Source: Alphaproteobacteria bacterium
Lineage (GTDB): Bacteria; Pseudomonadota; Alphaproteobacteria; Micropepsales; Micropepsaceae
Assembly (NCBI GenBank): GCA_947474565.1
Contig: CANJIS010000006.1
Coordinates: forward strand, 1 to 64,000
DNA length: 64,000 bases
Reading direction: 5' to 3'
Below the pieces are notes generated by a model, which had not been told where the DNA came from, ran no database searches, and saw only the letters and a list, made by a program, of their open reading frames with translations. Numbering within the stretch: position 1 is the first letter of the stretch; every line of letters begins with the position of its first letter. The position numbers and the translations under genes were made by a program. Positions 1-10,012 of this stretch are shown piece by piece.

Positions 1-128
1 CGGGCGACAACGTGTCTTGCGAAGTCGAGCTGATCGTCCCGATCGCGATGGAAGAGAAGCTGCGCTTCGCCATCCGTGAAGGCGGCCGCACCGTCGGCGC
101 CGGCGTCGTCGCGAAGATCATCAAGTAA
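1..128 (+). CDS. tuf: Elongation factor Tu, 3' end (partial)
   Basis: The first 128 bases encode the last 41 residues of EF-Tu, ending in TAA at 126-128; the 5' part lies outside the window. The visible tail carries the conserved domain III segment with [10 protein letters not shown], which is diagnostic of the family. EF-Tu delivers aminoacyl-tRNA to the ribosome as a GTP complex. It lies 28 bases before rpsJ, the usual alphaproteobacterial str-S10 junction. Confidence 0.97.
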   Translation, partial: GDNVSCEVELIVPIAMEEKLRFAIREGGRTVGAGVVAKIIK

Positions 129-156
129 GCAAGCGGACCGGTTCGAAGGAATATCC

Positions 157-465
157 ATGCAAAATCAAAACATCCGCATCAGGCTGAAAGCCTTCGACCA
201 CCGGATTCTCGACAATTCGACGCGGGAGATCGTTAATACCGCGAAGCGCACCGGCGCACAGGTGAGGGGCCCGATTCCGCTTCCCACCGGCATCGAGCGC
301 TTCACGGTCAATCGCTCTGCCCACGTCGACAAGAAGAGCCGTGAGCAGTTCGAAATCCGGACGCATAAGCGTCTTCTCGACATTATCGACCCCACTCCCC
401 AAACCGTGGACGCGCTGATGAAGCTCGATCTGGCGGCGGGCGTGGACGTCGAGATCAAATTGTAA
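157..465 (+). CDS. rpsJ: 30S ribosomal protein S10
   Basis: 102 residues, the normal length for uS10, a 30S head protein that also acts as NusE in antitermination. I chose ATG 157 over the upstream in-frame ATG at 76 because GAAGGA stands 6 bases before 157, the family starts with a short [13 protein letters not shown]-type segment, and the earlier start would run into tuf. It is the first gene of the S10 cluster, with rplC 10 bases downstream. Confidence 0.97.
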   Translation: MQNQNIRIRLKAFDHRILDNSTREIVNTAKRTGAQVRGPIPLPTGIERFTVNRSAHVDKKSREQFEIRTHKRLLDIIDPTPQTVDALMKLDLAAGVDVEIKL

Positions 466-475
466 GGAGCGTAAG

Positions 476-1207
476 GTGCGCACAGGCGTCATCACGCAGA
501 AGGTCGGCATGACCCGTCTATTTCAGGCGGACGGTACTCATGTCCCGGTCACAGTTTTGAAATTGGACGGTTGCGCCGTGGTCGGCGTCCGTACCAAGGA
601 CAAAGACGGCTATACGGCTGTTCAGCTCGGTTCGGGCTTCGCCAAGGCGAAGAACACGAACAAGGCCGAGCGCGGCCAATTCGCCAAGGCTGAAATCGAG
701 CCCCGCAAGAAGGTGGCCGAATTCCGCATTGACGAAAAGAACATGCTCGAAGTGGGCGACGTGGTTCAGGCCGATCATTTTATCGTCGGTCAGAAAGTCG
801 ATGTTCAGGGCGTCACCAAGGGGCACGGTTTCACCGGCGCAATGAAGCGCTGGAATTTCCGCGGTCTGGAAGCGTCGCACGGCGTGTCGATCAGCCATCG
901 TTCGCTGGGCGGTACCGGTGGTCGTCAGGATCCGGGCAAGACCTTCAAGAACAAGAAAATGCACGGCCATGACGGCGTCGACAATGTGACCACCCAGAAT
1001 CTGGAAGTGGCCAAGGTCGATGTCGAACGCGGCCTGATCATGATCCGCGGTGCCGTTCCCGGCTCCAAGGGTGGCTGGGTGATGGTGCGCGATGCGGTGA
1101 AGAGGTCGCATAAGGACGTGGCCTTGCCCGGTTCGGTGAAGAAGCGTGCCGGCAATGCCGCGCCCGCCGCCGAACAGCCGGCTCCCGAACAGCAGGCTGA
1201 GGGCTAA
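476..1207 (+). CDS. rplC: 50S ribosomal protein L3
   Basis: 243 residues starting at GTG 476, with AAGGAG just upstream. L3 is an early assembly protein near the peptidyl transferase centre. The conserved loop with [13 protein letters not shown], containing the glutamine methylated in other bacteria, is present at about residues 142-155. The protein is longer than the usual ~210 residues because of a C-terminal Ala/Pro/Gln/Glu-rich tail of about 25 residues. It is 3 bases from rplD, so likely translationally coupled. Confidence 0.97.
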   Translation: MRTGVITQKVGMTRLFQADGTHVPVTVLKLDGCAVVGVRTKDKDGYTAVQLGSGFAKAKNTNKAERGQFAKAEIEPRKKVAEFRIDEKNMLEVGDVVQADHFIVGQKVDVQGVTKGHGFTGAMKRWNFRGLEASHGVSISHRSLGGTGGRQDPGKTFKNKKMHGHDGVDNVTTQNLEVAKVDVERGLIMIRGAVPGSKGGWVMVRDAVKRSHKDVALPGSVKKRAGNAAPAAEQPAPEQQAEG

Positions 1208-1210
1208 GCG

Positions 1211-1828
1211 ATGAAAACCAAGATCCTCAATCTCGACAACAAGGCTGCCGGTGACGTTGATCTCAACGACACCATCTTCGGCCTGGAGCCGCGCCAGGAC
1301 CTAATCCAGCGCGTCGTGGTGTGGCAGCTCGCCAAGCGCCGCTCGGGCCAGCACAAGGTGCTGACGCGCGCGGAAATTAATCGCACCAAGAAGAAGATGT
1401 ACAAGCAAAAGGGCACCGGCCAGGCCCGCCACGGCGCGCGTTCTGCACCGCTGTTCGTGGGCGGCGCCAAGGCGATGGGTCCGGTGTCGCACAGCCATGA
1501 GTTTGACCTGCCCAAGAAGGTCAAGGCTCTGGGCCTGAAGCACGCTTTGTCGTCCAAGGCCAAGAACGGCTCCATCGTCATTCTTGACGAAGCCAAGTCC
1601 AAGGACATCAAGACTGGCGCGCTGGCCAAGCAGTTCGGCAAGCTCAAGATCGGCAGCGCCCTGGTGGTGGATGGTGAGTTCGACAAGAACTTCCAGCTCT
1701 CCGCGCGCAACCTGTCTCATGTCGCGCTGATCACCGTCGCCGGCATCAACGTCTATGACATTATGAGAAGCGACAAGCTGGTTCTCACCGCTGCCGCCGT
1801 CAAAGCGATCGAGGCGCGTCTGGCATGA
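1211..1828 (+). CDS. rplD: 50S ribosomal protein L4
   Basis: 205 residues, normal length for uL4, whose extended loop lines the peptide exit tunnel. The GTGQARHG segment that belongs to this loop is present. In some bacteria L4 also represses its own operon; no leader can be judged here because the operon start is outside the window. Its stop overlaps the rplW start by four bases. Confidence 0.97.
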   Translation: MKTKILNLDNKAAGDVDLNDTIFGLEPRQDLIQRVVVWQLAKRRSGQHKVLTRAEINRTKKKMYKQKGTGQARHGARSAPLFVGGAKAMGPVSHSHEFDLPKKVKALGLKHALSSKAKNGSIVILDEAKSKDIKTGALAKQFGKLKIGSALVVDGEFDKNFQLSARNLSHVALITVAGINVYDIMRSDKLVLTAAAVKAIEARLA

Positions 1829-2109
1829 GCAAGTACGACATCATTCTGTCGCCGGTGATCACGGAAAAGGCCACGCGCCTGACCGAAGCGAACCAGGTTG
1901 TCTTCCGCGTCACCCTGGGCGCCACCAAGCCGGCCATCGCGGCTGCGATCGCTGACCTGTTCAAGGTCAAGGTCAAGGCAGTGAATACGATCACTGTTAA
2001 GGGCAAGCGCAAGCTGGCCCGCGGCAAACGCTATACGCGCAACGATTTCAAGAAAGCGATCGTGACCCTCGAAGAGGGCCACCAGATCGATATCACCACG
2101 GGTCTCTAA
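1825..2109 (+). CDS. rplW: 50S ribosomal protein L23
   Basis: 94 residues, normal for uL23, the docking site at the tunnel exit for trigger factor and SRP. The family N-terminus ([11 protein letters not shown]) is clear. It starts in an ATGA overlap with rplD, indicating coupled translation. Confidence 0.96.
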   Translation: MSKYDIILSPVITEKATRLTEANQVVFRVTLGATKPAIAAAIADLFKVKVKAVNTITVKGKRKLARGKRYTRNDFKKAIVTLEEGHQIDITTGL

Positions 2110-2112
2110 ACC

Positions 2113-2952
2113 ATGGCATTGAAACACTTCAAACCGTCTACTCCCGGCCAGCGTCAGCTGGTGCTGGTGGACAAGTCCGGCCTCCACAAGGGTGGTCCGG
2201 TCAAGTCGCTCACCGAGGGCAAGCATTCCAAGGGTGGCCGCAACAACACCGGCCGCATCGTGGTGCGCTATCAGGGTGGCGGTCACAAGCAGCGCTATCG
2301 TCTGATCGATTTCAAGCGCCGCAAGTTCAACCAGGAAGCAGTGGTCGAGCGTCTGGAATACGATCCCAACCGCACCAGCTTCATCGCCCTGCTCAAGTAC
2401 AAGGATGGCGAACTGGCTTATATCCTGGCGCCGCAGCGTCTGGCCGTTGGCGACGTTGTCGTCTCGGGCGAAAAGGTTGACGTCAAGGTGGGCAATGCCA
2501 TGCCGCTCGGCGCCATGCCGGTGGGCACCATCGTCCACAATATTGAAATGAAGCCGGGCAAGGGCGGCCAAGTGGCGCGTTCCGCCGGCACCTATGCCCA
2601 GTATCTGGGCCGCGACGGGGCCAACGCTCTGGTGCGTCTCAATTCGTCGGAAGTTCGCAAGATCCCGCTGACCTGCATGGCCACGGTGGGTGCGGTTTCC
2701 AATCCCGACCACATGAACGAAGTCATCGGCAAAGCCGGCCGCAATGTCTGGAAGGGCAAGCGCCCGCATGTCCGCGGTACCGCCATGAACCCGATCGACC
2801 ATCCCCATGGCGGCGGCGAAGGCCGCACCAAGGGCGGTCGTCATCCGGTCACGCCCTGGGGCAAGGGCACCAAGGGCAACAAGACCCGTACCAACAAGCG
2901 CACTACCAAGATGATCGTGCGCACCCGTAAAGGCAGGACGCAAAGCACATGA
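2113..2952 (+). CDS. rplB: 50S ribosomal protein L2
   Basis: 279 residues, full length for uL2, which joins the subunits and helps shape the peptidyl transferase centre. The conserved HPHGGGEG motif with the functionally important histidine is at about residues 226-233. It starts 3 bases after rplW and overlaps rpsS by four bases. Confidence 0.98.
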   Translation: MALKHFKPSTPGQRQLVLVDKSGLHKGGPVKSLTEGKHSKGGRNNTGRIVVRYQGGGHKQRYRLIDFKRRKFNQEAVVERLEYDPNRTSFIALLKYKDGELAYILAPQRLAVGDVVVSGEKVDVKVGNAMPLGAMPVGTIVHNIEMKPGKGGQVARSAGTYAQYLGRDGANALVRLNSSEVRKIPLTCMATVGAVSNPDHMNEVIGKAGRNVWKGKRPHVRGTAMNPIDHPHGGGEGRTKGGRHPVTPWGKGTKGNKTRTNKRTTKMIVRTRKGRTQST

Positions 2953-3239
2953 CCCGCTCGGTTTGGAAAGGCCCGTTCGTCGACGGCTATCTGCTCAAGA
3001 AAGCGGAAGCTGCGCGCAACTCTGGCCGCAAGGACGTTATCAAGACCTGGTCGCGCCGTTCGACCATCCTGCCGCAATTCGTCGGCGTTACCTTCGGCGT
3101 TTATAACGGTCACAAGCACATCCCTGTGGCGATCACCGAAGACATGGTCGGCCACAAGCTGGGCGAATTCTCGCCCACCCGCACCTTCCATGGCCACACC
3201 GCGCAAAGCGGCGGCGATAAGAAAGCGAAGAGGGCCTGA
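2949..3239 (+). CDS. rpsS: 30S ribosomal protein S19
   Basis: 96 residues, slightly above the usual 92 because of a short Lys/Ala-rich end. uS19 sits in the 30S head with S13. The signature [12 protein letters not shown] and the HKLGEF segment are present. The gene overlaps rplB (ATGA) and rplV (one base). Confidence 0.97.
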   Translation: MTRSVWKGPFVDGYLLKKAEAARNSGRKDVIKTWSRRSTILPQFVGVTFGVYNGHKHIPVAITEDMVGHKLGEFSPTRTFHGHTAQSGGDKKAKRA

Positions 3240-3733
3240 TGGGCAAGGAATCCCGCGCGCGCGTGCTCAAGGACCATCAGGCGATGGCGATTGGCCGCAA
3301 CATCCGCGTCTCCCCGCGCAAGCTTAATCTCGTGGCCCAGTCCATTCGCGGCAAGCGCGTGGACTATGCCATCAACCAGCTCAGCTTCTCGCCCAAGCGC
3401 ATCGCCAAGGACGTGAAGAAGATCCTGCAGTCCGCCATCGCCAACGCCGAAAACAACCATGACCTGGATGTCGACGATCTGATCGTCTCCCAGGCTCATG
3501 TCGGCAAGAACCTGGTGATGAAGCGTTTCCATGCGCGCGGCCGCGGCAACTCGGCCGGCGTCGAAAAATTCTTCAGCCAGATCACCATCGTGGTCGAAGA
3601 AAAGCGCGAAGAAAAAAAGTCTGATGCCAAGCCTGACGCTAAATCGGGCGCGAAGGCCGAGGGCAAGAAATCTCCGGGCAAGGCGCCCGCCAAGAAGGCG
3701 GCAGCCAAGAAGCCCGCGAAGGAGAAGAAGTAA
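3239..3733 (+). CDS. rplV: 50S ribosomal protein L22 with long basic C-terminal tail
   Basis: 164 residues against about 110-126 in most relatives. The uL22 core ends near residue 118 ([10 protein letters not shown]). The remaining ~45 residues are a low-complexity Lys/Ala/Pro tail (for example [15 protein letters not shown] at the end). L22 lines the exit tunnel and its surface is at the tunnel mouth. The start overlaps the rpsS stop (TGATG) and the stop overlaps the rpsC start. The tail has no frameshift sign and ends exactly at the coupled rpsC start, so it is real. Confidence 0.96.
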   Translation: MGKESRARVLKDHQAMAIGRNIRVSPRKLNLVAQSIRGKRVDYAINQLSFSPKRIAKDVKKILQSAIANAENNHDLDVDDLIVSQAHVGKNLVMKRFHARGRGNSAGVEKFFSQITIVVEEKREEKKSDAKPDAKSGAKAEGKKSPGKAPAKKAAAKKPAKEKK

Positions 3734-4458
3734 TGGGTCAGAAGGTCAATCCCATCGGCTTGCGTCTGGGCATCAACCGGACCTGGGACTCGCGCTGGTA
3801 CGCGGGCAAGAAGGAGTACGGCAAGCTCCTGCAGGAAGACATCAAGATCCGCGAGTATCTCAGCGACAAGCTGAAGGCCGCCGGCGTCTCCCGTATCGTG
3901 ATTGAGCGCCCGCACAAGAAGTGCCGCGTGACGATTCATTCCGCCCGTCCGGGCGTGGTGATCGGCAAGAAGGGCGCCGACATCGACAAGCTGAAGAGCG
4001 ATGTCCAGAGATACACCACCGACGAAGTTCATCTGAACATCGTCGAAATCCGCAAGCCGGAAGTTGACGCCAAGCTGGTGGCTGAAAACATCGCGCAGCA
4101 GCTGGAACGCCGCGTTGCGTTCCGCCGCGTGATGAAGCGTTCGGTGCAGACCGCCATGCGCCTGGGCGCGCTCGGCATCCGTATCACCTGCGGCGGCCGT
4201 CTTGGCGGCGCCGAAATCGCTCGCGTCGAATGGTATCGCGAAGGCCGCGTGCCGTTGCACACGCTGCGCGCCGACATTGATTTTGGCGTTGCGACCGCTT
4301 TCACCACCTATGGCACCTGCGGCGTCAAGGTTTGGATCTTCAAGGGCGAGATCATGGAACACGATCCCTTCGCCACCGAGAAGCGCCAGGCTGATGCCGA
4401 TGCCGGCAACCGTCCCGCGCGCGAGCGTGATCGCGACCGCGCCCCGGCCGCTGAGTAA
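3733..4458 (+). CDS. rpsC: 30S ribosomal protein S3
   Basis: 241 residues. uS3 lines the mRNA entry channel. The KH domain with the GKKGADI RNA-binding loop is at about residues 77-83, and the C-terminal S3 domain follows. The last ~25 residues are charged (Asp/Arg/Ala) and typical of alphaproteobacterial S3. It is coupled to rplV by a one-base overlap, with rplP 11 bases downstream. Confidence 0.97.
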   Translation: MGQKVNPIGLRLGINRTWDSRWYAGKKEYGKLLQEDIKIREYLSDKLKAAGVSRIVIERPHKKCRVTIHSARPGVVIGKKGADIDKLKSDVQRYTTDEVHLNIVEIRKPEVDAKLVAENIAQQLERRVAFRRVMKRSVQTAMRLGALGIRITCGGRLGGAEIARVEWYREGRVPLHTLRADIDFGVATAFTTYGTCGVKVWIFKGEIMEHDPFATEKRQADADAGNRPARERDRDRAPAAE

Positions 4459-4469
4459 CGAGAAGAACC

Positions 4470-4880
4470 ATGCTGTCACCCAAGCGCACAAAATTCCGCA
4501 AGCAGTTCAAGGGCCGTATTCACGGTCCTGCGAAAGGCGGCACCAGCCTGAACTTCGGCGCCTATGGCCTGAAGGCGCTGGAGCCGGAACGCCTCAATGC
4601 CCGTGAGATCGAAGCGGCTCGCCGCGCGATCACGCGCCAGATGAAGCGTGCCGGCCGCGTCTGGATCCGCATTTTCCCGGACGTGCCGGTGTCGAAGAAG
4701 CCGGCCGAAGTCCGCATGGGCTCGGGCAAGGGCGCGCCGGAATTCTGGGTGGCCAAGGTCAAGCCGGGCCGTATCCTGTTTGAGATCGACGGCGTGGACT
4801 TGGAAACCGCCAAGGAAGCGATGCGCCTGGGCGCCGCCAAGCTTTCGATCCACACCAAATTCGTGACGCGCGGGGTCTAA
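4470..4880 (+). CDS. rplP: 50S ribosomal protein L16
   Basis: 136 residues, normal for uL16, which binds near the A-site tRNA and is assembled late. The N-terminal segment [15 protein letters not shown] and the [12 protein letters not shown] motif are family hallmarks. It lies 5 bases before rpmC. Confidence 0.97.
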   Translation: MLSPKRTKFRKQFKGRIHGPAKGGTSLNFGAYGLKALEPERLNAREIEAARRAITRQMKRAGRVWIRIFPDVPVSKKPAEVRMGSGKGAPEFWVAKVKPGRILFEIDGVDLETAKEAMRLGAAKLSIHTKFVTRGV

Positions 4881-4885
4881 AGATC

Positions 4886-5158
4886 ATGGCGAAAAAAGCA
4901 GCAGCAAAAACCGCCAAGCCCAAGGCGAAGAAGGCCACTACGGCCAAGGCCGCATCGAAGGGCGATGACATTCGCGCCAAGAGCGCCGACGAACTGGCCG
5001 GTGACCTGGTGGGTCTGAAGAAAGAGCAGTTCAACCTGCGCTTCCAGCTCGCCAACGGTCAGGCCGAGAACACCGGCCGTATCCGCACGGTGCGCCGTAG
5101 CATCGCCCGGATTGAGACCGTGCTCACTGAACAACGCCGCAAATCGGCCAAGGGTTAA
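4886..5158 (+). CDS. rpmC: 50S ribosomal protein L29 with basic N-terminal extension
   Basis: 90 residues against the usual ~65. The uL29 core starts near residue 30 ([11 protein letters not shown]). The first ~25 residues are Lys/Ala-rich. No methionine or other good start lies at the core boundary, and the ATG at 4886 has the expected spacing from rplP, so the extension is part of the protein. uL29 sits at the tunnel exit next to L23. Confidence 0.93.
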   Translation: MAKKAAAKTAKPKAKKATTAKAASKGDDIRAKSADELAGDLVGLKKEQFNLRFQLANGQAENTGRIRTVRRSIARIETVLTEQRRKSAKG

Positions 5159-5167
5159 GAGAGAAAA

Positions 5168-5407
5168 ATGCCCAAACGTATTCTGCAAGGCACCGTGGTC
5201 AGCGACAAGAACGCCAAGACCGTCGTCGTGAAGGTGGAGCGCCGCTTCACCCATCCGATGCTTGGCAAGACGGTTCGCCGTTCGAAAAAGTATCACGCCC
5301 ATGACGAAAAGGGCGAGTTCAAGACGGGCGAAGTCGTCCGCATTCAGGAATGCAAGCCGATTTCCAAGCTGAAAACTTGGGAAGTGCTTGAACGCGTCAC
5401 GAAGTAA
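5168..5407 (+). CDS. rpsQ: 30S ribosomal protein S17
   Basis: 79 residues, normal for uS17, an early 16S rRNA-binding protein. The family start ([13 protein letters not shown]) and the [14 protein letters not shown] motif are clear. GAGAGAAAA precedes the ATG. rplN follows after 24 bases. Confidence 0.96.
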   Translation: MPKRILQGTVVSDKNAKTVVVKVERRFTHPMLGKTVRRSKKYHAHDEKGEFKTGEVVRIQECKPISKLKTWEVLERVTK

Positions 5408-5431
5408 CGGCGCGGATTTAGGAGCTTAGTC

Positions 5432-5800
5432 ATGATTCAGATGTCCACAGAACTCGACGTCGCCGACAATTCCGGCGCCAAGAGCGTGATGTGCATCAAG
5501 GTGCTGGGCGGTTCACACCGTCGTTACGCCGATGTCGGCGACATCATCGTGGTGTCCGTTAAAGAAGCCATTCCGCGCGGTCGCGTGAAGAAGGGCGAAG
5601 TGCTGAAGGCCGTGGTGGTGCGTACCGCCAAGGGCATCCGTCGTCCCGACGGCAGCCTGATCCGCTTCGACGGCAATGCCGCGGTGCTGGTCAATGCCCA
5701 GGGCGAGCCCATCGGCACCCGCATCTTCGGACCGGTCACTCGCGAATTGCGCGCCAAGAACCAGATGAAGATCATTTCGCTGGCGCCGGAGGTCCTGTAA
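5432..5800 (+). CDS. rplN: 50S ribosomal protein L14
   Basis: 122 residues, exactly the canonical length of uL14, which forms intersubunit bridge B8. The start ([17 protein letters not shown]) and the FGPVTRELR segment are diagnostic. Its last base is the first base of the rplX start codon. Confidence 0.98.
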   Translation: MIQMSTELDVADNSGAKSVMCIKVLGGSHRRYADVGDIIVVSVKEAIPRGRVKKGEVLKAVVVRTAKGIRRPDGSLIRFDGNAAVLVNAQGEPIGTRIFGPVTRELRAKNQMKIISLAPEVL

Positions 5801-6114
5801 TGAGCAAGATCCGCAAAGGCGACAAAGTCGTCGTCATCACCGGCAGCGACAAAGGCAAGAAGGGCGAAGTGATCAAGCTTTTCCCGAAGGAAGAGCGCGC
5901 CCTGGTCCGCGGCGTGAATGTGGTCAAGCGTCATCAGCGCCCGACCCAGAAGCAGCAGGGCGGCATCGTCAGCAAGGAAGCGACTATCCATCTTTCCAAT
6001 CTGGCGCATGTCGATCCCAAGTCGGGCGGCGCCAGCCGCGTTGGTTACAAGACGCTGGGCGACGGCAAGAAGGTCCGTTTCGCCAAGAAGTCCGGTGAGG
6101 TCATCGATGTCTGA
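5800..6114 (+). CDS. rplX: 50S ribosomal protein L24
   Basis: 104 residues, normal for uL24, an assembly initiator located beside the tunnel exit. The KOW motif ([17 protein letters not shown]) is at residues 6-22. The gene overlaps rplN by one base and rplE by eight. Confidence 0.97.
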   Translation: MSKIRKGDKVVVITGSDKGKKGEVIKLFPKEERALVRGVNVVKRHQRPTQKQQGGIVSKEATIHLSNLAHVDPKSGGASRVGYKTLGDGKKVRFAKKSGEVIDV

Positions 6115-6781
6115 GGCAGGTAGCAAGAATCCGCAGGAAGCCGCGAAAGCGGAAGCCAAGGCGGCCAAGAAGGAACGCCGTCAGGTCAATACCGGCACGC
6201 AGGTTGCGGTTGGTGAGCGCCAGTCCGAGAAGGGCTATGTTCCGCGCTTCAAGCAGCGTTACAACGAGAAGATCCGCGCCGATCTGATGAAGAAGTTCGG
6301 CTACACCAACGCCATGCAGGTCCCCAAGATCAACAAGGTGGTCCTGAATATCGGTGCGGGCGAGGCGGCTTCTGACTCCAAGAAAATTCAGCAGGCTGTC
6401 AACGACCTGACCGCCATCGCCGGCCAGAAGGCGGTGATGACTCGCGCCAAGAAGGCGATCGCGCAGTTCAAGATCCGAGAAAACCTGGCCATCGGCGCCA
6501 AGGTCACGCTGCGAGGCGACGTGATGTATGAATTCCTGGACCGCCTGATCACCATGGCGCTGCCGCGCGTGCGTGACTTCCGCGGCGTCAATCCCAAAAG
6601 CTTCGATGGCCGTGGCAACTACGCCATGGGCATGAAGGAGCATGTTGTGTTCCTGGAAATCGACTACGACAAGACCGAAACCGTTTGGGGCATGGATATT
6701 GTCGTCAACACCTCTGCGAAGACCGACGAGGAAGCCAAGGCGCTTCTTGAAGGCTTCCAGTTTCCCTTCACGACGAATTAA
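6107..6781 (+). CDS. rplE: 50S ribosomal protein L5 with N-terminal extension
   Basis: 224 residues; usual L5 is about 180-185. The uL5 core begins near residue 42 ([13 protein letters not shown]). The N-terminal ~40 residues are rich in Ala, Lys and Glu. I chose ATG 6107, which overlaps the rplX stop by eight bases, because it is the first methionine compatible with coupling; a longer frame runs back to 5918 but lies inside rplX. L5 binds 5S rRNA in the central protuberance. An internal start nearer the core cannot be fully excluded. Confidence 0.93.
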   Translation: MSEAGSKNPQEAAKAEAKAAKKERRQVNTGTQVAVGERQSEKGYVPRFKQRYNEKIRADLMKKFGYTNAMQVPKINKVVLNIGAGEAASDSKKIQQAVNDLTAIAGQKAVMTRAKKAIAQFKIRENLAIGAKVTLRGDVMYEFLDRLITMALPRVRDFRGVNPKSFDGRGNYAMGMKEHVVFLEIDYDKTETVWGMDIVVNTSAKTDEEAKALLEGFQFPFTTN

Positions 6782-6792
6782 GGACGAGCGAA

Positions 6793-7098
6793 ATGGCGAA
6801 AACGAGCCAGATCAACCGGAATAAGAAGCGCGAAAAGCTGGTCGCGCAGTATGCCGTCAGGCGCGCGGAACTGAAGAAGATCGCGGAAGACATGAAGGTG
6901 TCGGCCGAAGATCGCTTCGCCGCCCGTCTCAAGCTGGCCAAGCTGCCGCGCAATTCTTCCAAGGTCCGCATCCATCATCGCTGCGAGCTGTCGGGCCGCC
7001 CGAAGGGCTATTACCGCAAGATCAAGATGTCGCGTATCGCGCTGCGCAGCTTGAGCAATTTCGGCCAGATCCCCGGCATGACCAAGGCGAGCTGGTAA
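6793..7098 (+). CDS. rpsN: 30S ribosomal protein S14 (zinc-free type)
   Basis: 101 residues, the long form of uS14 without the zinc-binding CxxC pairs of the short form. The end of the protein ([16 protein letters not shown] through GMTKASW) is characteristic. ACGAGCGAA precedes the ATG. It is followed after 9 bases by rpsH. Confidence 0.96.
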   Translation: MAKTSQINRNKKREKLVAQYAVRRAELKKIAEDMKVSAEDRFAARLKLAKLPRNSSKVRIHHRCELSGRPKGYYRKIKMSRIALRSLSNFGQIPGMTKASW

Positions 7099-7107
7099 GG
7101 AGACACC

Positions 7108-7500
7108 ATGATTATTGATCCCATCGGCGATCTTCTTACCCGCCTGCGCAACGGTCAGTTGCGCCGTTCTTCATCTGTGCGTTCGCCCAACTCGCGTTTG
7201 CGCATCCGTCTTTTGGATGTGCTGCAGGCCGAAGGCTACATCCGCGGCTATGCCGAAGTTGAGATTAAGGGCCACAAGGAGCTGGAAATCGAACTCAAAT
7301 ATCATGAGGGCGAGCCGGTGATCCGCGAGCTGAAGCGTGTCTCCACGCCGGGCCGCCGGGTCTATACTTCGGTCAGCGATCTCAAGCCGCATCGTCAGGG
7401 ACTGGGCGTTTCCATTCTTTCCACGCCACAGGGTGTCATGACCGACACGTCTGCGCGCGAAAAGAATGTCGGCGGCGAAGTTCTCTGCCAGGTCTTTTAA
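7108..7500 (+). CDS. rpsH: 30S ribosomal protein S8
   Basis: 130 residues, normal for uS8, a primary 16S rRNA binder that in E. coli also represses the spc operon. The start ([14 protein letters not shown]) and the end ([10 protein letters not shown]-like, EVLCQVF) match the family. AAGGAG stands before the ATG. Confidence 0.96.
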   Translation: MIIDPIGDLLTRLRNGQLRRSSSVRSPNSRLRIRLLDVLQAEGYIRGYAEVEIKGHKELEIELKYHEGEPVIRELKRVSTPGRRVYTSVSDLKPHRQGLGVSILSTPQGVMTDTSAREKNVGGEVLCQVF

Positions 7501-7511
7501 GGAACCGGACA

Positions 7512-8045
7512 ATGTCACGTATCGGCAAGAAACCCGTCGCGCTTCCCAAGGGCGTTACCGCCTCGGTGGAAGGTCAGACCGTCAAGGTCAAGGGCCCCAA
7601 GGGCGAACTCAGCGTCAAGCTGGTCCCGCAAGTCTCCGCCAAGGTGGACGAACACGGCATCACCGTGACGCCCGACAAGGCGCAGGAACGCGCTGCCCAG
7701 ATGTGGGGCCTGTCCCGCACACTGGTGAACAATCTGGTGGTGGGCGTGACCAACGGCTTCACCCAGAAGCTGGAAATTCAGGGCGTCGGTTATCGCGCCG
7801 CCGTGCAGGGCAAGGTGCTGAACCTTCAGCTCGGCTTCAGCCACGACGTGCCCTACGCAATCCCGGAAGGCATTTCCATCGTGACGGAAAAGCCCACGAT
7901 GATCGCGATTTCCGGCATCGATAAGCAGTTGGTCGGCCAGGTGGCCGCCGAAATCCGCGGCTGGCGTCCGCCGGAGCCCTATAAGGGCAAGGGCGTGCGC
8001 TATGAAGGCGAATATGTGCGCCGCAAGGAAGGCAAGAAGAAGTAA
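7512..8045 (+). CDS. rplF: 50S ribosomal protein L6
   Basis: 177 residues, canonical for uL6, at the base of the L7/L12 stalk. Two L6 repeats are visible. The C-terminal signature [11 protein letters not shown] is at about residues 155-165. AAGGAA precedes the ATG. Only one base separates it from rplR. Confidence 0.97.
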   Translation: MSRIGKKPVALPKGVTASVEGQTVKVKGPKGELSVKLVPQVSAKVDEHGITVTPDKAQERAAQMWGLSRTLVNNLVVGVTNGFTQKLEIQGVGYRAAVQGKVLNLQLGFSHDVPYAIPEGISIVTEKPTMIAISGIDKQLVGQVAAEIRGWRPPEPYKGKGVRYEGEYVRRKEGKKK

Positions 8046-8046
8046 G

Positions 8047-8391
8047 ATGAGAAACACTCATTTCAAAAAGCGCCAATCGCGCACCCGCCACCGTCTCGGC
8101 ACCCATGGCACGCGTCCGCGCCTGTCGGTGTTCCGTTCGGGCAAGCACATCTATGCCCAGGTGATCGACGATACCCAGGCTCTCACGGTTGCCTCGGCCT
8201 CGACCGCTGAAAAGGAAACCTCGGGCAAGGGCTACAATGTCGAAGCCGCCAGCCAGGTCGGCAAGAAGATCGCCGAACGCGCGCTCGCCAAGGGCGTCAA
8301 GCAGGTCATGTTCGATCGCGGCGGTTACATCTATCACGGGCGCGTCAAGGCGCTGGCGGAGGCCGCGCGTGCAAGCGGCCTCGAATTCTAA
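8047..8391 (+). CDS. rplR: 50S ribosomal protein L18
   Basis: 114 residues, slightly short but complete for uL18, which binds 5S rRNA with L5. I chose ATG 8047, one base after the rplF stop, giving an Arg/His-rich N-terminus as in the family; the longer frame back to 8002 is inside rplF. The end [20 protein letters not shown] is diagnostic. Confidence 0.96.
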   Translation: MRNTHFKKRQSRTRHRLGTHGTRPRLSVFRSGKHIYAQVIDDTQALTVASASTAEKETSGKGYNVEAASQVGKKIAERALAKGVKQVMFDRGGYIYHGRVKALAEAARASGLEF

Positions 8392-8402
8392 GGAACAAAG
8401 CA

Positions 8403-8981
8403 ATGGCGCGTGAAGGACAAGGTCGGGACGACAAGCGCGGGCGCGGTGGCCGTGACCGCGAAGAACGCGATAACGAATTCATCGACAAGCTGGTGCACAT
8501 CAATCGTGTCGCCAAGGTCGTGAAGGGTGGCCGCCGTTTCGGTTTCGCCGCTCTTGTCGTGGTCGGCGATCAGAAGGGCCGCGTCGGTTTTGGTCATGGT
8601 AAGGCGCGCGAAGTGCCGGAAGCCATTCGCAAGGCCACCGAAGAAGCCAAGAAATCCCTGGTTCGCATTCCGCTGAAGGATGGCCGCACCCTGCATCACG
8701 AAACCCGTGGTCATCATGGTGCCGGCAAGGTTGTGGTGCGTCCGGCTCCGGCTGGTACCGGCATCATCGCCGGTGGCCCGATGCGCGCCGTGTTCGAAGC
8801 CCTGGGCGTTGGCGACGTCGTGTCCAAGTCGTTGGGCACCTCCAATCCCTACAACATGGTGCGCGCCACGTTCGACGCGCTGCAAAATCAACAGAGCCCC
8901 CGCATGGTCGCCAATCGCCGCGGCCGTTCGGTGGCGGAAATCTTGGCCAAGCGTGAAGGCTCGGCTGAAGCGACGGCATAA
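8403..8981 (+). CDS. rpsE: 30S ribosomal protein S5
   Basis: 192 residues, with the ~20-residue charged N-terminal extension common in Alphaproteobacteria ([14 protein letters not shown]). uS5 lines the mRNA entry and affects fidelity. The dsRBD-like segment ([20 protein letters not shown]) and [13 protein letters not shown] are present. AAGGAA precedes the ATG. Confidence 0.97.
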   Translation: MAREGQGRDDKRGRGGRDREERDNEFIDKLVHINRVAKVVKGGRRFGFAALVVVGDQKGRVGFGHGKAREVPEAIRKATEEAKKSLVRIPLKDGRTLHHETRGHHGAGKVVVRPAPAGTGIIAGGPMRAVFEALGVGDVVSKSLGTSNPYNMVRATFDALQNQQSPRMVANRRGRSVAEILAKREGSAEATA

Positions 8982-8993
8982 GGAAGAAAAGTC

Positions 8994-9215
8994 ATGGCCG
9001 AGAAAAAAGCACCCGCCAAAAAGGCAAGCGGCAAGACCGTGACGGTGCGCCAGATCAAGAGCGCAAACCGCAGGCCGGAGATTCAGGCCGCGACGTTGCG
9101 CGGGCTGGGCCTGGGCAAGATTCGCCGTGAGCGCACCCTGGAAGATACCCCGTCGGTGCGCGGCATGATAAATTCCATCCGGCACCTCGTCGAGGTCGTC
9201 GAGGAAAAGAAGTAA
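8994..9215 (+). CDS. rpmD: 50S ribosomal protein L30
   Basis: 73 residues, about 12 more than usual because of a Lys/Ala N-terminal stretch before the core ([12 protein letters not shown]). The remainder ([20 protein letters not shown]) is a clear uL30. GGAAGAAAA precedes the ATG. Confidence 0.95.
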   Translation: MAEKKAPAKKASGKTVTVRQIKSANRRPEIQAATLRGLGLGKIRRERTLEDTPSVRGMINSIRHLVEVVEEKK

Positions 9216-9259
9216 GTCACACCTCGTCCTGACCGGATGAGGCAATGGGAATAGAAGCC

Positions 9260-9817
9260 ATGAAGCTCAACGAAATCCGCAACAATTCCGGCGCGCACAA
9301 GCACAAGCACAAGGTGGGCCGCGGCTCGTCTTCGGGCCTGGGCAAAACCTCCGGTCGCGGCGTCAAAGGCGCCAAGGCCCGTACTGGCACCAAAGTGTAC
9401 GGCTTTGAAGGCGGTCAGATGCCGCTGCACATGCGTATGCCCAAGCGCGGCTTCAACAATATTTTCGGCAACGACTTCTCGGAAGTGAACCTGAATCGCA
9501 TCCAGAAGGCGATCGACGACAAGCGCCTGAAAGCCGGCGAAAAGATCACGGAAGACGTGCTGCGCAAGGCTGGTCTGGCCCATAAGAGCCGTGACGGCGT
9601 GCGTCTGCTCGGCAAGGGCTCCATCACCGCCAAGATCGATATTGAAGTGGCTGGCGTCTCGGCTGGCGCCAAGGCTGCGGTCGAAAAGGCCGGCGGCAGC
9701 GTCACCACCACCTTCGTCAAGAAGGTCTATCTCAACAAGAAGGGCGAGCCGGGCAAGCGCCAGAAGCGCCGTTCGGACGCCGAGGCCAAGCGGATTTCCC
9801 GCAACGGTCACGCCTAG
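9260..9817 (+). CDS. rplO: 50S ribosomal protein L15
   Basis: 185 residues. I chose ATG 9260 because the protein then begins MKLNEIRNN, the family start; an in-frame ATG at 9245 adds only five atypical residues. The Gly/Arg-rich N-terminal RNA-binding segment ([15 protein letters not shown]) and the [18 protein letters not shown] motif are present. The stop codon is part of the palindromic repeat that follows. Confidence 0.96.
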   Translation: MKLNEIRNNSGAHKHKHKVGRGSSSGLGKTSGRGVKGAKARTGTKVYGFEGGQMPLHMRMPKRGFNNIFGNDFSEVNLNRIQKAIDDKRLKAGEKITEDVLRKAGLAHKSRDGVRLLGKGSITAKIDIEVAGVSAGAKAAVEKAGGSVTTTFVKKVYLNKKGEPGKRQKRRSDAEAKRISRNGHA

Positions 9818-9912
9818 AGCATGATCGCGTTTCCCTGAAACGCGACATGCTCTAGTCTATTGTTTGGTCGCGCAATTTTTCCGAAAACCGCTTCTCACTT
9901 TTCGGATTGCGC
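9814..9912 (+). repeat. Paired palindromic intergenic repeat between rplO and secY
   Basis: Two adjacent hairpins. First: CTAGAGCATG at 9814-9823 pairs perfectly with CATGCTCTAG at 9846-9855, and the inner arms TCGCGTTT (9825-9832) and AAACGCGA (9838-9845) extend the stem. Second: GCGCAAT (9870-9876) pairs with ATTGCGC (9906-9912), with inner CCGAAAA (9881-9887) and TTTTCGG (9899-9905). The AGAGCATG / CCGAAAA-type sequences resemble dispersed palindromic repeats known in rhizobia and related Alphaproteobacteria (recalled, not searched). The first arm includes the rplO stop codon. There is no T-run, so it is not a standard terminator. Confidence 0.8.
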
Positions 9913-10012
9913 TCCAGGCTCGGGGAATTCGTCCCGGGGCGGCTCGCAAGCAGCGAGCCGGACACTATATAAGACCCGGGCCGGGCCTTTGCCGGCCGGG
10001 GTGGAGTGACGA

